Made by a program: the position numbers and the translations under genes. The notes under the pieces are model-generated. The model was given only the letters and a program-made list of their open reading frames with translations, was not told the origin of the DNA and searched no databases. From Nonomuraea sp. PA05 (lineage in GTDB: Bacteria; Actinomycetota; Actinomycetes; Streptosporangiales; Streptosporangiaceae): 64,000 nucleotides of DNA. The stretch covers positions 1 through 64,000 of the forward strand of contig NZ_VSEY01000001.1 of NCBI RefSeq assembly GCF_008086045.1. The letters run 5' to 3'. Shown one piece after another: positions 1 to 8,669 of the stretch (the stretch's first letter is position 1; each line of letters opens with the position of its first letter).

Positions 1-2
1 GG

Positions 3-458
3 TGGCCCGCGCCCCGGGCCGGTTGGTGGGTGGGGGCCCCTGGGGGCGCCCCGGGCGGGGGGGGCCCCCCCTCCCTTTCCGCATTCTCCGCCCGGCCCCC
101 CCGCCGCTGCACCATGGCCGCCGCCGGGCACCCGCCGCCCGCGGTGGTGTCACCGTCGGGCGAGGTGACGTTCCCGCCGCTGCCCAGCGGCACCCCGATC
201 GGCCTCGGGGTGGGCGCGTTCGAGTCGCACGACCTGCACCTGGACGCCGGGACCGTGCTCGCCCTCTACACCGACGGCCTCATCGAGACGCGCCAGGCCG
301 ACCTGGACGCCGGCATGGCCAGGCTGGGCACCGCCCTGGCGGGCGCGGCGGCGCTGCCGACGCTGGAGGGCCTGTGCGCCGCCGTGGTCGGCGCGATCGT
401 GGGCGACGGCCCCGCCGAGGACGACGTCGCCCTGCTCATGGCCCGCACCCGCGCCTGA
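3..458 (+). CDS. SpoIIE/PP2C-type serine phosphatase, C-terminal fragment
   Basis: This is the last part of a gene that begins outside the window. From about base 108 the frame reads as the C-terminal third of a PP2C/SpoIIE phosphatase: an AGHPPP motif, a PSG(T)PIGL loop, an LYTDGLIE strand bearing a metal-binding aspartate, and a final DDVALL motif. In actinobacteria such domains dephosphorylate anti-anti-sigma factors or end PAS/GAF sensor proteins; which type this is cannot be told here. The first ~100 bases do not read as phosphatase in any frame. They contain unusual G and C runs and look like corrupted contig-edge sequence, so no start is assigned. The stop lies 3 bases from the stop of the convergent mannonate dehydratase gene. 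Confidence 0.75.
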   Translation, partial: WPAPRAGWWVGAPGGAPGGGGPPSLSAFSARPPRRCTMAAAGHPPPAVVSPSGEVTFPPLPSGTPIGLGVGAFESHDLHLDAGTVLALYTDGLIETRQADLDAGMARLGTALAGAAALPTLEGLCAAVVGAIVGDGPAEDDVALLMARTRA

Positions 459-461
459 TGC

Positions 462-1670
462 TCACCAGTTGTCCATGGTGCCGTCCTCCAGGCGGCTGAC
501 CGGCAGGTAGGCCCGCTGGTACGGGTACCGTCCGGCCAGGTCGTCCCGGTAGTCCACGCCCAGCCCGGGAGCGTCGCCCGGATGCAGGTACCCGTCGGAG
601 AAGGTGTAGGCGTGCGGGAAGACCTCGTCCGTCTCGGCGGTGTGCCGCATGTACTCCTGGATCCCGAAGTTCGGGATCGACAGGTCGAGGTGCAGCGCCG
701 CCGCCATCGTGACGGGCGACAGGTCGGTGGCGCCGTGGCAGCCGGTGCGCACCTGGTGCACGGCCGCGTACGCCGCCGCGGTGCGCAGATGGGTGATCCC
801 GCCACCGTGCACCACCGTCATCCGCAGGTAGTCGATGAGGTACTCGCGCAGCAGCAGCGTCGCGTCGTGGATCGTGCTGAAGATCTCCCCGACCGCGAGC
901 GGCGTCGTGGTGTGCTGCCGGATCAGCCGGAAGGCCTCCTGCTGCTCGGCGGGCGCCACGTCCTCCAGCCAGAACAGATGGTACGGCTCCAGCTCCCGCC
1001 CCAGCCTGCCCGCCTGGATCGGGGTGAGCCGGTGGTGGGCGTCGTGCAGCAGGTGCACCTCGTCGCCGTACTCCGCGCGCACCCTGGCGAACAGCGACGG
1101 CACCGTGGCCAGGTACTTCTCGGTGCTCCAGACGTCCTCCGCGGGCAGCCCCGCCTCGGCGGGCTCGTAGAACAGCTCACCCCTGCCCACGCCGTACGTG
1201 CCGGACAGCCCCGGCACCCCCGCCTGCACGCGGACCGCCTTGTACCCCAGGTCCAGGTACCGCCCGACCGCCTCCACGGCCTCGCCGGCGCTGTGGCCGT
1301 TGGCGTGCCCGTACACCAGGACGCCGGTCCTGCTCGCGCCGCCCAGCAGCTCGTAGACGGGCACGTTCAGGGCCTTGCCCTTGATGTCCCACAGCGCCAT
1401 GTCGACCGCGCCGATCGCGGTCATCGTGACGGGGCCGCGCCGCCAGTAGGCGCCGCGGTAGAGGAACTGCCAGATGTCCTCGATCTGGAACGGGTTGCGG
1501 CCGATCAGGCAGGGCGCCACGTGGTCGCGCAGGTAGGCGGCCACGGCCAGCTCACGGCCGTTGAGCGTGGCGTCGCCGAGCCCGTACACGCCCTCGTCGG
1601 TGTGCACGCGCAGCGTCACGAAGTTCCGTCCCGGGCTGGTGACCAGCACCTCGACGTCGGTGATCCTCAT
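462..1670 (-). CDS. manD: D-mannonate dehydratase (enolase superfamily, ManD)
   Basis: Predicted to dehydrate D-mannonate, and possibly D-gluconate, to 2-keto-3-deoxygluconate in the cytosol. The 402-residue protein has the length of characterised ManD enzymes. Its key residues fall at the same numbers as in the Novosphingobium enzyme as I remember it: Arg147, Tyr159, metal ligand Asp210, catalytic His212, and metal ligands Glu236 and Glu262. The C-terminal [16 protein letters not shown] segment is also typical. The ATG at 1670 overlaps the stop of the upstream glycosidase gene (ATGA), so the two are translationally coupled. It is last in the ROK-glycosidase-manD transcript, which suggests a uronate- or mannonate-yielding substrate. 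Some ManD family members have very low activity, so the exact substrate is inferred. Confidence 0.9.
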   Translation of the reverse strand: MRITDVEVLVTSPGRNFVTLRVHTDEGVYGLGDATLNGRELAVAAYLRDHVAPCLIGRNPFQIEDIWQFLYRGAYWRRGPVTMTAIGAVDMALWDIKGKALNVPVYELLGGASRTGVLVYGHANGHSAGEAVEAVGRYLDLGYKAVRVQAGVPGLSGTYGVGRGELFYEPAEAGLPAEDVWSTEKYLATVPSLFARVRAEYGDEVHLLHDAHHRLTPIQAGRLGRELEPYHLFWLEDVAPAEQQEAFRLIRQHTTTPLAVGEIFSTIHDATLLLREYLIDYLRMTVVHGGGITHLRTAAAYAAVHQVRTGCHGATDLSPVTMAAALHLDLSIPNFGIQEYMRHTAETDEVFPHAYTFSDGYLHPGDAPGLGVDYRDDLAGRYPYQRAYLPVSRLEDGTMDNW

Positions 1671-3592
1671 GCCAGCTCCAGGACGCGCACCCCGTACGGC
1701 GGCAGCTCGACGACACTGACCGGCGCGCCGTCCTCGTCGCGCAGCACCCCGCCGCGCACCGACGGCGCGGCCTTGATCTCGGCGTCGCACTGGCTGACGC
1801 ACCACACGAACACGCGGCCGTCCTCGTGCCGCATCAGCGCGGCGCTGACCAGCGGCGTCTCGAACGAGACAGGCGCGTCCACGCCCGACTCGGCGGCCAG
1901 CGCCCGGTACAGGCGCCAGGTGGGCTCGGGGTTGGCGTGCGGCGTGACCGCCGCCATGTACTCCAGGGGGTAGGTCGCCAGCACCATCCAGCCCGCGCCG
2001 ACGGAGTGCCGCAGCAGCGCGGGCCTGCCCTGGGCGTCCCTCGCCAGCACCTCGGCCCCGTCCGGCTCGACCGGCAGGTACGAGCGCGAGTTCGCGGTCC
2101 CCGCCACCGGGAAGACCAGTTCGTCCTCGGCCTTCAGGTCGCCCAGCGCGGCGGTCATGGTGAGCGTGACCGTGTCGCCGGTGATGGGCTCGACCAGGCC
2201 GTACCGCGACTGCTTGCGCACCCCGAACATCTCGTCCAGGCCCGGCCACCAGGAGCCGCGCTGGTTGTCGTGCTCGCCCGCGAACCAGGAGGCGTACACG
2301 GTCGCGCCGGCGCGGGCCCGCTCCAGCAGCGCGCGCCAGCCGGGCGCGGTGAGCTGCTTGGCCGACGGCAGCAGGTACAGCCGGCAGTCGTCAGGGATGC
2401 CGTCCTTCTCCCTGGCCACGCCGACGGCCAGGTCGGCCTCGCGGGCCGCCACGTACGCCTGCCTGCACACGTCGAAGACCACCGTGGCGTCACGCGGCTG
2501 CGTGAACGGGTAGCGGCTCTCCAGGTACGACGAGACGACCAGCGCCGCCTCCGCGTCGGGGCGGGAGCAGCGCCGCAGGTCCACCCGCTCGATCAGGGCC
2601 GCGAAGTCGCGCACCTCCCTGGCCTGCGCCTTCGGCCGCCCGGCGGCGTCCACCAGCCCGAAGTGCATCTCGAACGGGTGGTGGCTGTACGGCTCGTCCG
2701 CCCACAGGTCGTCGTAGTCGGTGTTGTTCCAGGCCAGCCAGCCCGTCGCGCCCGCCAGCAGCGTGTTGTGCAGGACCTGCCGGTAGTAGTGGGCCGCGTT
2801 CACCTCGCTGGTGTAGTCGCTGGTCAGGCCGAACTCCTCCATGACCACCGGCTTGCCGCCGAGGTCGAGCAGCTCGCACACGAACGCCGCGCCGAGATGC
2901 TGCCGTACGGCGTCCGTCTCCATCCGGTAGACGTGCGGGCCGAGGAAGTCGACCAGCCCGGCCAGCTCGCGCACCCGGAAGCCGTTGTCGTTGCCGGTGA
3001 CCTCCACGCCCCACGCGCCGTCGCCGATCGAGACCGGCTGGGTGCCGCCGCCGGCGCGGACCGCGTCGATGAGGAGCTGAGCCCAGCTCGTCACCTGCTC
3101 GTGGTCGAGCGTGCCGATGCCGCGCGAGCGCCAGTCGCCGTAGATGGGGACCTCGTTGGTCAGCAGCCAGGCGGCGACCGCCGGATGGTCCTTGAAGCGG
3201 GCCGTCAGCTCGCGCACGTACCAGGCCTGGCGGGCCACGAACCACACGTCGCCGAACAGGTCGCGGCCCTGCCGCCAGGCCGGGTCCCAGTTCTGCCCCG
3301 ACATGTGGCCGACGATGAACGTCGGGATCGTGCGCATGCCGAGCGCCTCGTGCCGGTCGAGGAAGTCGGCGTAGCGGGCGACCAGCTCCTCGTCCAGGCT
3401 GTCGGGGGTGGGCATGAAGTCGGGCCAGTAGAAGAAGCTCCTGGTGACGGTCATGCCGTGCTCGCGCATGACCGTCAGCTCCGCGGAGACGACGTCCGGA
3501 TCGTAGGAGCGCCACATGCGCGGCCCGCCTGCCCTGGACCAGAAGTTGACGCCGACCCAGAGGTCGCCGAGCCTGGCCGAATGCCGCTTCAC
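1667..3592 (-). CDS. Clan GH-A glycoside hydrolase (GH5-like) with beta-galactosidase-type C-terminal domains
   Basis: A 641-residue cytosolic glycosidase with no signal peptide. Residues ~1-330 form a TIM barrel of the GH5/cellulase kind: Glu147 in an LLTNEVP strand end is the likely acid/base, and Glu252 or Glu253 in VVMEEFG the likely nucleophile. Residues ~370-500 resemble the trimerisation (Rossmann-like) domain of GH42 beta-galactosidases. The GTG start at 3592 is chosen because a GGAGGA sits 8 bases upstream, directly after the ROK stop codon; longer in-frame starts would overlap the ROK gene. The 3' end overlaps manD by ATGA. Since the locus has an importer, this enzyme probably splits an imported oligosaccharide and feeds ManD. 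Its specificity (mannoside, galactoside or glucuronide) cannot be read from the sequence. Confidence 0.8.
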   Translation of the reverse strand: MKRHSARLGDLWVGVNFWSRAGGPRMWRSYDPDVVSAELTVMREHGMTVTRSFFYWPDFMPTPDSLDEELVARYADFLDRHEALGMRTIPTFIVGHMSGQNWDPAWRQGRDLFGDVWFVARQAWYVRELTARFKDHPAVAAWLLTNEVPIYGDWRSRGIGTLDHEQVTSWAQLLIDAVRAGGGTQPVSIGDGAWGVEVTGNDNGFRVRELAGLVDFLGPHVYRMETDAVRQHLGAAFVCELLDLGGKPVVMEEFGLTSDYTSEVNAAHYYRQVLHNTLLAGATGWLAWNNTDYDDLWADEPYSHHPFEMHFGLVDAAGRPKAQAREVRDFAALIERVDLRRCSRPDAEAALVVSSYLESRYPFTQPRDATVVFDVCRQAYVAAREADLAVGVAREKDGIPDDCRLYLLPSAKQLTAPGWRALLERARAGATVYASWFAGEHDNQRGSWWPGLDEMFGVRKQSRYGLVEPITGDTVTLTMTAALGDLKAEDELVFPVAGTANSRSYLPVEPDGAEVLARDAQGRPALLRHSVGAGWMVLATYPLEYMAAVTPHANPEPTWRLYRALAAESGVDAPVSFETPLVSAALMRHEDGRVFVWCVSQCDAEIKAAPSVRGGVLRDEDGAPVSVVELPPYGVRVLELA

Positions 3593-3606
3593 CTGTGATG
3601 TCCTCC

Positions 3607-4791
3607 TCAGTCGCTGCCGGTGACGAAACTCTGGATGGCCACGACGGCGCCGCCGCGGGCCCACTCGCGGAAGTCGTCGGCCTCGATGACCACGTTCACC
3701 GAACCGGGCACGCCGCGCCGGTCGGCGGTCAGGGCCTGGCCCAGCTCGTCCTTGGCGATGCGGGCCAGCTCCACGCCCTCGCCCGCCAGGACCACGGTCT
3801 TGACCATGGACATCGTCGCGACCATCGCGATGAGCCTGCCCAGGGCCTGCGCCGCCTCACGCACCACGGACAGGCACACCCGGTCGCCTGCCGCGGCCAG
3901 CCGCATCACCTCGTCGTAGCCGACCTCCCGCCGCAGCGCCTGCCCCACGGTGCCCTCGATCGACCAGCTCGACAGGTACGCCGCCGCGCACCCTCGGTGC
4001 CCCTCCGGGCACAGCGGCCCGCCGGGATGCAGCACCATGTGGCCGAACATGCCCAGATCCGCCTCGGCCGCGGCCACCAGGTGGTCGTGCACGATGAGCG
4101 CGTAGCCGATGCCCGCGCCTATCGTGACCAGCGCGAAGTCCCGCAGCCCGCGTCCTGGGCCGAACCAGTGGTGCTGGTGCGCCAGCGCCGCCACGTCGTT
4201 CTTGACCACGCACGGCACGCCCAGCGCCCGCTCCATGAGCGGGCGCAGCTCCACCTGCTCCCAGCCCAGGTACGGCGCGTCCACCAGCTGCTCGCCGCCG
4301 ATCTGCGTCGAGGCGCGCGCGTTGCCGCCGATCGTGATCCCGGCCCCGACGGGTGCGCCGGGGCCGTGGGGGAGGCCGCCCGTCAGCTCGTCCAGCAGCC
4401 GCCTGGCCTGGAGGCAGACCGCCTCCGGGTCCCGGTCGGTGATCGCCTCGTCGCGGCCGGCGATCACCTCGGCCCGCAGGTCCGTGACGACCGCGTGCAC
4501 GCGATCCGCGGTCAGCTTCAGGCCCAGGAACCGGTGCTCGCCCGCCGCCACGTCGAGGGGGCGGGTCGGCCGGCCGTTGACCGGGTCGTGCACCACCTCG
4601 CCCTCGACCAGCAGCCCGGCGTCGACCAGGGGCTTGGTCAGCCTGGTGAGGCTGCCGGTGGACAGGTGCAGGGTCTTGGCCAGCGCGGTCCTGGACTGCG
4701 GGCCGTGGATGATCAGCTCCTTGACGATGGAGCGTGCGGCGTCGGGCAGGGCGTCCCACATGCCGCCCCATCTTCGGGGCCCAACCACCAT
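3607..4791 (-). CDS. ROK family transcriptional repressor of the sugar locus
   Basis: A 394-residue NagC/XylR-type regulator. An N-terminal winged helix-turn-helix (residues ~15-75) precedes a ROK sugar-kinase-like domain with an LGLKLTADRVHAVVTDL strand and a GAGIGYALI turn. The usual ROK zinc motif CxCGxxGCxE is altered here to CPEGHRGCAA, so the second cysteine ligand is replaced. The ATG at 4791 is preferred because GAGGAGG lies about 9 bases upstream; the internal ATG at 4761 lacks a good ribosome site. It is the first gene of the leftward transcript and diverges from the ABC importer. Two matching palindromes in the shared promoter region are its probable operators, with a sugar as inducer. 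The altered zinc motif may change ligand or DNA-binding behaviour, since that cluster normally helps position the helix-turn-helix. Confidence 0.9.
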   Translation of the reverse strand: MVVGPRRWGGMWDALPDAARSIVKELIIHGPQSRTALAKTLHLSTGSLTRLTKPLVDAGLLVEGEVVHDPVNGRPTRPLDVAAGEHRFLGLKLTADRVHAVVTDLRAEVIAGRDEAITDRDPEAVCLQARRLLDELTGGLPHGPGAPVGAGITIGGNARASTQIGGEQLVDAPYLGWEQVELRPLMERALGVPCVVKNDVAALAHQHHWFGPGRGLRDFALVTIGAGIGYALIVHDHLVAAAEADLGMFGHMVLHPGGPLCPEGHRGCAAAYLSSWSIEGTVGQALRREVGYDEVMRLAAAGDRVCLSVVREAAQALGRLIAMVATMSMVKTVVLAGEGVELARIAKDELGQALTADRRGVPGSVNVVIEADDFREWARGGAVVAIQSFVTGSD

Positions 4792-4810
4792 CAGCGCCAG
4801 CCTCCTCCTC

Positions 4811-4831
4811 TTAGCTTCGCAGCAAAGCTAA
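4811..4831. promoter_or_regulatory. Probable ROK operator 1
   Basis: Perfect inverted repeat TTAGCTT-(7)-AAGCTAA, 20 bases upstream of the ROK start and next to its ribosome site. It has the same length and core (TTRGCTTY...CAAAGCYAA) as the second palindrome at 4905-4927, so one protein most likely binds both. It lies downstream of the predicted ROK -10 box, consistent with autorepression. Confidence 0.65.
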
Positions 4832-4845
4832 CATGCGCTCCGTGT

Positions 4846-4874
4846 CACATAACATTCACGAAATTTGTGCACAA
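4846..4874 (-). promoter_or_regulatory. Predicted promoter of the ROK-glycosidase-manD transcript
   Basis: Read on the minus strand, TTGTGC (4869-4874) and TATGTG (4846-4851) are separated by 17 bases. Operator 1 lies just downstream of the -10 box. Confidence 0.5.
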
Positions 4875-4878
4875 GTAG

Positions 4879-4907
4879 TGACATGCGCCTCACTTCTTCT
4901 CTAGGTT
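4879..4907 (+). promoter_or_regulatory. Predicted promoter of the ABC importer operon
   Basis: TGACAT (4879-4884) and TAGGTT (4902-4907) are separated by 17 bases. The -10 box overlaps the left arm of operator 2, so repressor binding would block transcription. Confidence 0.5.
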
Positions 4908-4927
4908 GGCTTTTCTGCAAAGCCAAC
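4905..4927. promoter_or_regulatory. Probable ROK operator 2
   Basis: Perfect inverted repeat GTTGGCTTT-(5)-AAAGCCAAC, 30 bases upstream of the binding-protein start. It shares its core and spacing with operator 1, overlaps the predicted -10 box, and ends before the GGAAGGAG ribosome site. Confidence 0.7.
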
Positions 4928-4957
4928 TCTGGGACTTTGCGTGGAAGGAGACGCGGG

Positions 4958-6283
4958 ATGCGTAACAGAGGGGTCTCCGGCTCGATCACGGCGGTCGGAC
5001 TCGCCGTCGTCCTGGCCGCCTGCTCGTCGGGCACAGGCGCCGACGCGGGCGGAGGCGCCGCCGCGACGCAGGAGGCGCAGACCGGACCGGTCACGCTCAA
5101 CTTCTGGTGCTGGAGCGCCGGCCAGAAGGAGAAGGTCGCGGCCTTCAACAAGGCCCATCCGGACATCCAGGTCAAGCACACTGACGCCGGCGGCGGCACC
5201 GACACCGCGACCAAGCTGCTCACGGCCAGCCGCGCGGGCAACGCCCCCGACGCCACCTGCCTGGAGTACCAGACGATCCCCGCCATGATCGTCGCCGGGG
5301 CGCTGGCCGACATCTCCACCCACACCGCCGACATCAAGGACGCCTTCACACCCGAGGTGTGGTCGCTGACCAGCTTCGACGGCGCCGTCTACGGCGTGCC
5401 GCAGGACGTCGGGCCGATGGTCATGGTCTACAACAAGAAGCGCTTCGACGAGCTGAAGATCGACGTGCCGAAGACGTGGCAGGAGTTCGCCACCGTGGCC
5501 GCCGACGTCCGCAAGAAGGACCCCGACGCCTACCTCGCGACCTTCGCCCCCGCCGAGTTCGGCAACTTCGCCGGGCTGGCCCAGCAGGCCGGCGCCACCT
5601 GGTGGAAGGTCCAGGACCAGACGTGGACGGTCGGCATCGCCGACGCCGCCTCCACCGAGGTCGCCGCCTACTGGCAGGGCCTCATCGACAAGGACCTGGT
5701 CAAGGCCCAGCCCCTGCTCACCCCCGAATGGAACAACCAGCTCAACAAGGGCAACATCCTGAGCTGGCCGAGCGCCCTGTGGGCCCCCGGCGTCCTGTAC
5801 GGCATCGCCGAGAAGCAGGCCGGCGACTGGGCCATCGCGCCGCTGCCCCAGTGGACCCCGGGCGACGACCGGGTCGCCTTCCAGGGCGGCAGCGCCATCG
5901 CCGTCACCAAGAACTCCAAGCACGCCCAGGCCGCCGCCACCTTCGCCAAGTGGATGAACACCGACAAGGCCGCCTACGACATCCAGATCGCCGCCGGCGA
6001 GTACCCGGCGTCGCTGGCCGGCCAGCAGGCCACCGCCTCCAGCGAGCCGCCCAAGCTGGTGTCCGGGCAGAAGGACTACTGGGAGGTCGCCACCAAGGCC
6101 GCGCAGCGCACCATCCCGCACATCAGCTGGGGCCCGAACGTCGGCACCGCCCAGAGCGCCTACCAGGACGCCATGGCCGCCGCCATCCGCGACAAGACGC
6201 CCCTGCTCCAGGCGCTGCAGAAGACGCAGCAGGTCGTCGTGGACGACATGAAGGCCACCGGCTTCAAGGTCGCCGGGCAATGA
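4958..6283 (+). CDS. ABC sugar transporter, lipoprotein substrate-binding component
   Basis: A 441-residue extracellular solute-binding protein of the MalE/family 1 type. It starts with a basic N-terminus, a short hydrophobic segment and the lipobox LAAC with Cys22, so it should be lipid-anchored outside the membrane. The mature part has typical features: a PxxWxEF helix (PKTWQEFATVA) and an NTDKAAYD-type helix near the C-terminus. The ATG at 4958 has GGAAGGAG about 7 bases upstream; upstream in-frame starts would run through the operator. Its stop overlaps the first permease start as ATGA. No ATPase gene follows, which is common in actinobacteria, where a shared MsiK-type ATPase serves many sugar importers. 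The ligand is probably an oligosaccharide processed by the divergent glycosidase and ManD. Confidence 0.9.
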   Translation: MRNRGVSGSITAVGLAVVLAACSSGTGADAGGGAAATQEAQTGPVTLNFWCWSAGQKEKVAAFNKAHPDIQVKHTDAGGGTDTATKLLTASRAGNAPDATCLEYQTIPAMIVAGALADISTHTADIKDAFTPEVWSLTSFDGAVYGVPQDVGPMVMVYNKKRFDELKIDVPKTWQEFATVAADVRKKDPDAYLATFAPAEFGNFAGLAQQAGATWWKVQDQTWTVGIADAASTEVAAYWQGLIDKDLVKAQPLLTPEWNNQLNKGNILSWPSALWAPGVLYGIAEKQAGDWAIAPLPQWTPGDDRVAFQGGSAIAVTKNSKHAQAAATFAKWMNTDKAAYDIQIAAGEYPASLAGQQATASSEPPKLVSGQKDYWEVATKAAQRTIPHISWGPNVGTAQSAYQDAMAAAIRDKTPLLQALQKTQQVVVDDMKATGFKVAGQ

Positions 6284-7194
6284 CCGACGCCGCCGGCGCT
6301 CGCCGCAGGACGCGGGCGCCGTACCTGTTCGTCGCCCCGGCGGTGCTGCTGTTCCTGGCCTTCCTGGCCGTCCCCATCGGGTACGCCGTCTACCTCAGCG
6401 CCCGCGGCCTGCGGCTGGCCGGCACCGGCATCTTCGGCACCCGGCAGGAGGTCTTCGTCGGCCTCGACAACTACGCCAGGATCCTCACCGACGCCGAGTT
6501 CTGGGCCGGCTTCGGCCGGCTCGCCCTCTACGGGGCGATCAGCGTGCCGCTCACCCTCGGGCTCGCGCTGCTGTTCGCCCTCCTGCTCGACTACGCGGGC
6601 GCCCGCGGCCGCCGCTTCGCCCGTACGGCGATCTTCCTGCCGTACGCCATCCCCAGCGTGACCGCCTCACTCCTGTGGGGCTTCATGTACCTGCCCTCCA
6701 CCAGCCCCTTCAGCTACCTCACCAAGGAGCTGGGGCTGGGCGAGATCCCCTTCCTCGCCGGGGACGGCATCTACCCGTCACTGGCCAACATCGCCATCTG
6801 GGGCGGCGTCGGCTTCAACATGATCATCATCTTCACGTCCCTGCGCGGCATCCCCGCCGAGCTCTCCGACGCCGCCCGCATCGACGGCGCCTCCGAATGG
6901 CGCATCGCCTGGCACGTCAAGATCCCCCTCGTCGCGCCCGCGCTCGTCCTCACGGGCCTGTTCGCGCTCATCGGCACCCTCCAGGTGTACGGCGAGCCCA
7001 CCACGCTCGCCCCGATGACCACCGAGATCTCCCAGACCTGGGTCCCGCTGATGCACATCTACCGCGACGCCTTCATCCGCGACGACCTCCCCCTCGCCTC
7101 GGCCGCCTCCGTCATCCTGGCCGTCGGCACCCTCGTCGTCTCCGTCGTCCTCCTCAAACTCACCCAGAAGCGCGCCTCGGGAGGCCTGTCATGA
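6280..7194 (+). CDS. ABC sugar transporter permease 1 (MalF type)
   Basis: A 304-residue inner-membrane permease with about six membrane segments. The EAA loop that contacts the ATPase is clear (SDAARIDGASEWRIAWHVKIPLV, cited here by its core DAARIDGA). An APYLFVAPAVLLFLAFL first helix is typical of this family. It overlaps the binding-protein stop (ATGA) and the second permease start (ATGA), so the three products are made in step. It should form a heterodimer with the next gene product and use an ATPase encoded elsewhere. Confidence 0.92.
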   Translation: MTDAAGARRRTRAPYLFVAPAVLLFLAFLAVPIGYAVYLSARGLRLAGTGIFGTRQEVFVGLDNYARILTDAEFWAGFGRLALYGAISVPLTLGLALLFALLLDYAGARGRRFARTAIFLPYAIPSVTASLLWGFMYLPSTSPFSYLTKELGLGEIPFLAGDGIYPSLANIAIWGGVGFNMIIIFTSLRGIPAELSDAARIDGASEWRIAWHVKIPLVAPALVLTGLFALIGTLQVYGEPTTLAPMTTEISQTWVPLMHIYRDAFIRDDLPLASAASVILAVGTLVVSVVLLKLTQKRASGGLS

Positions 7195-8048
7195 CGACCG
7201 GGACCGGCCTGCTTCCCCACCAGCGCGCCAAGATCCTGCCCACCGTCGTCCTGCTCATCGGCGCCCTCTACTGCCTGGTGCCGGTCGCCTGGGTCGTCGT
7301 CGCCGCCACCAAGTCCAGCGGCGAACTCTTCTCCACCTTCACCTTCGCCCCCGGAACCGGGCTGCTCGACAACCTGCGCGACCTGTTCTCCTACGGCGAC
7401 GGCCGCTTCCTCCTCTGGGCCGCCAACAGCGCCCTCTACGCCGTCGTCGGCTCAGCCGCCTCCACCCTCATCTCCACCCTCGCCGGATATGCCATGGCCA
7501 AGTACGACTTTCGTGGGCGTACTTTGCTTTTTTACGCCATTTTGGCGGGGGTGCTGGTGCCGGGCATGACGCTGGCCATTCCGCAGTACCTCATCATGTC
7601 CGAGACCAACCTGGTCGGTACTTACTGGTCCGTTCTGCTGCCCAGCCTCATCTCGCCGTTCGGGATCTATCTGGCGCGCGTGTACGCCTTGTCGTCCGTA
7701 CCGGACGCGACCCTGGAGGCGGCCAGGATCGACGGGGCCAGCGAATATCGGATCTTCGGGGCCATCGGGTTGCCGATGATGCTTCCCGGCATGGTGACGA
7801 TCTTCATGTTGCAGTTCGTGGGGACGTGGAACAACTTCCTGTTGCCGTACATCATGCTGTCGGACGAGTCGCGGTTCCCGATCACGGTGGGGCTTTACAC
7901 GTTGCTGGCCAAGGGGTCTTCTGAACCTGCTCTTTATGGGATCGCGATCGTGGGGGCCGCGGTTTCGGTGATTCCGCTCATCGCGTTGCTGCTGTTCTTG
8001 CAGCGGTTCTGGCGGCTGGACCTTCTCAGCGGCGGCCTCAAGGGCTGA
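7191..8048 (+). CDS. ABC sugar transporter permease 2 (MalG type)
   Basis: A 285-residue permease with about six membrane segments and an EAA loop (core EAARIDGASEYRIF). It is the last gene of the importer operon and partners permease 1. From about base 7500 to the stop the codon choice changes: TTG, TTT, CTT, GTT and GGG codons become frequent and third-position GC falls, whereas the first 300 bases use almost only GC-ending codons. The protein stays intact, so this may reflect recombination with a diverged copy. A cytosine-rich repeat begins at the stop codon. Confidence 0.92.
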   Translation: MTTGTGLLPHQRAKILPTVVLLIGALYCLVPVAWVVVAATKSSGELFSTFTFAPGTGLLDNLRDLFSYGDGRFLLWAANSALYAVVGSAASTLISTLAGYAMAKYDFRGRTLLFYAILAGVLVPGMTLAIPQYLIMSETNLVGTYWSVLLPSLISPFGIYLARVYALSSVPDATLEAARIDGASEYRIFGAIGLPMMLPGMVTIFMLQFVGTWNNFLLPYIMLSDESRFPITVGLYTLLAKGSSEPALYGIAIVGAAVSVIPLIALLLFLQRFWRLDLLSGGLKG

Positions 8049-8078
8049 CCCCCGCCCCCGCCCCCGCCCCCGCCCCCG
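8049..8078. repeat. Hexamer tandem repeat (CCCCCG)x5
   Basis: Five perfect copies of CCCCCG immediately follow, and share two bases with, the stop codon of permease 2. Such C/G tracts are prone to replication slippage. Confidence 0.9.
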
Positions 8079-8183
8079 CCCGTGCCCGGGTGCGGCGGGG
8101 GAGCGGGTGAACGCGGCAGGCGAGGCATCGAACGGGCGAGGCGGCGACCTCGCACGGGATCACACACGCGGCACGGCACACGC

Positions 8184-8267
8184 GGCCCGGCACACACGGC
8201 CCGGCACACACGGCCCGGCACACACGGCCCGGCACACACGGCCCGGCACACACGGCCCGGCACACAC
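8184..8267. repeat. 14-bp tandem repeat, six perfect copies
   Basis: Unit GGCCCGGCACACAC repeated six times without a mismatch, preceded by a degenerate copy at 8170-8183. The unit is not a multiple of three, in contrast to arrays inside genes of this window. Perfect identity points to recent expansion. Confidence 0.95.
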
Positions 8268-8556
8268 GGCGCCAGACCTGCGGCGCGAGGTAAGCGGCGC
8301 ACGGGACGCGAGCGACGCCACCGCGGCCACCCTGGCGCGCCGCGTCGGCGGGAAGGTGTACGGCGGGGCCCGGCGCACCCGTACGGCGACAAGCCCCCGA
8401 ACACGGCCACCCCACCCCGGCCCGTTTTCGACCTCAGGAGCCAGAACAAGCCCTGACCCCGCTTGAACGGCGGCCCTTTCGAGCGGATCCTAAGCACAAT
8501 GTCCGATCATGACGCGCGCAGCCCCACGGCAGCCGCCCGACCATCATGGAGGACGC

Positions 8557-8625
8557 GTGACACAGGCCGATCACGCGGTTCACCGGCCGGCGGGCCACCC
8601 CGCCCTCCTCGGCCTTCGACGCTGA
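8557..8625 (+). CDS. Possible 22-residue leader ORF before the ebo-type operon
   Basis: A GTG start with GGAGG five bases upstream opens a 22-codon frame that ends 44 bases before the next gene. The peptide is His- and Arg-rich and matches nothing I recognise. It could be an upstream leader or chance. Confidence 0.25.
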   Translation: MTQADHAVHRPAGHPALLGLRR

Positions 8626-8669
8626 TCACCCCCCGGGACTGAAGCCGTCCCGGCCGCGAAGGAGACCAC

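Larger units (their letters stand above)
8049..8669. other. Repeat-rich intergenic region before the ebo-type operon
   Basis: A 621-base stretch without a convincing main gene. It begins with five CCCCCG hexamers (8049-8078), continues with a 14-bp tandem array (8184-8267) whose unit length would shift any frame, and ends with a GAAGGAG ribosome site for the gene at 8670. Several overlapping frames are open on both strands only because of base composition. One short frame with a ribosome site is listed separately. I see no clear factor-independent terminator for the importer operon. Confidence 0.6.

Noticed and set aside
8184-8267. Possible CRISPR array
   Set aside because: Units are directly adjacent without spacers, and no cas gene is nearby. 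The same applies to all other arrays in the window.
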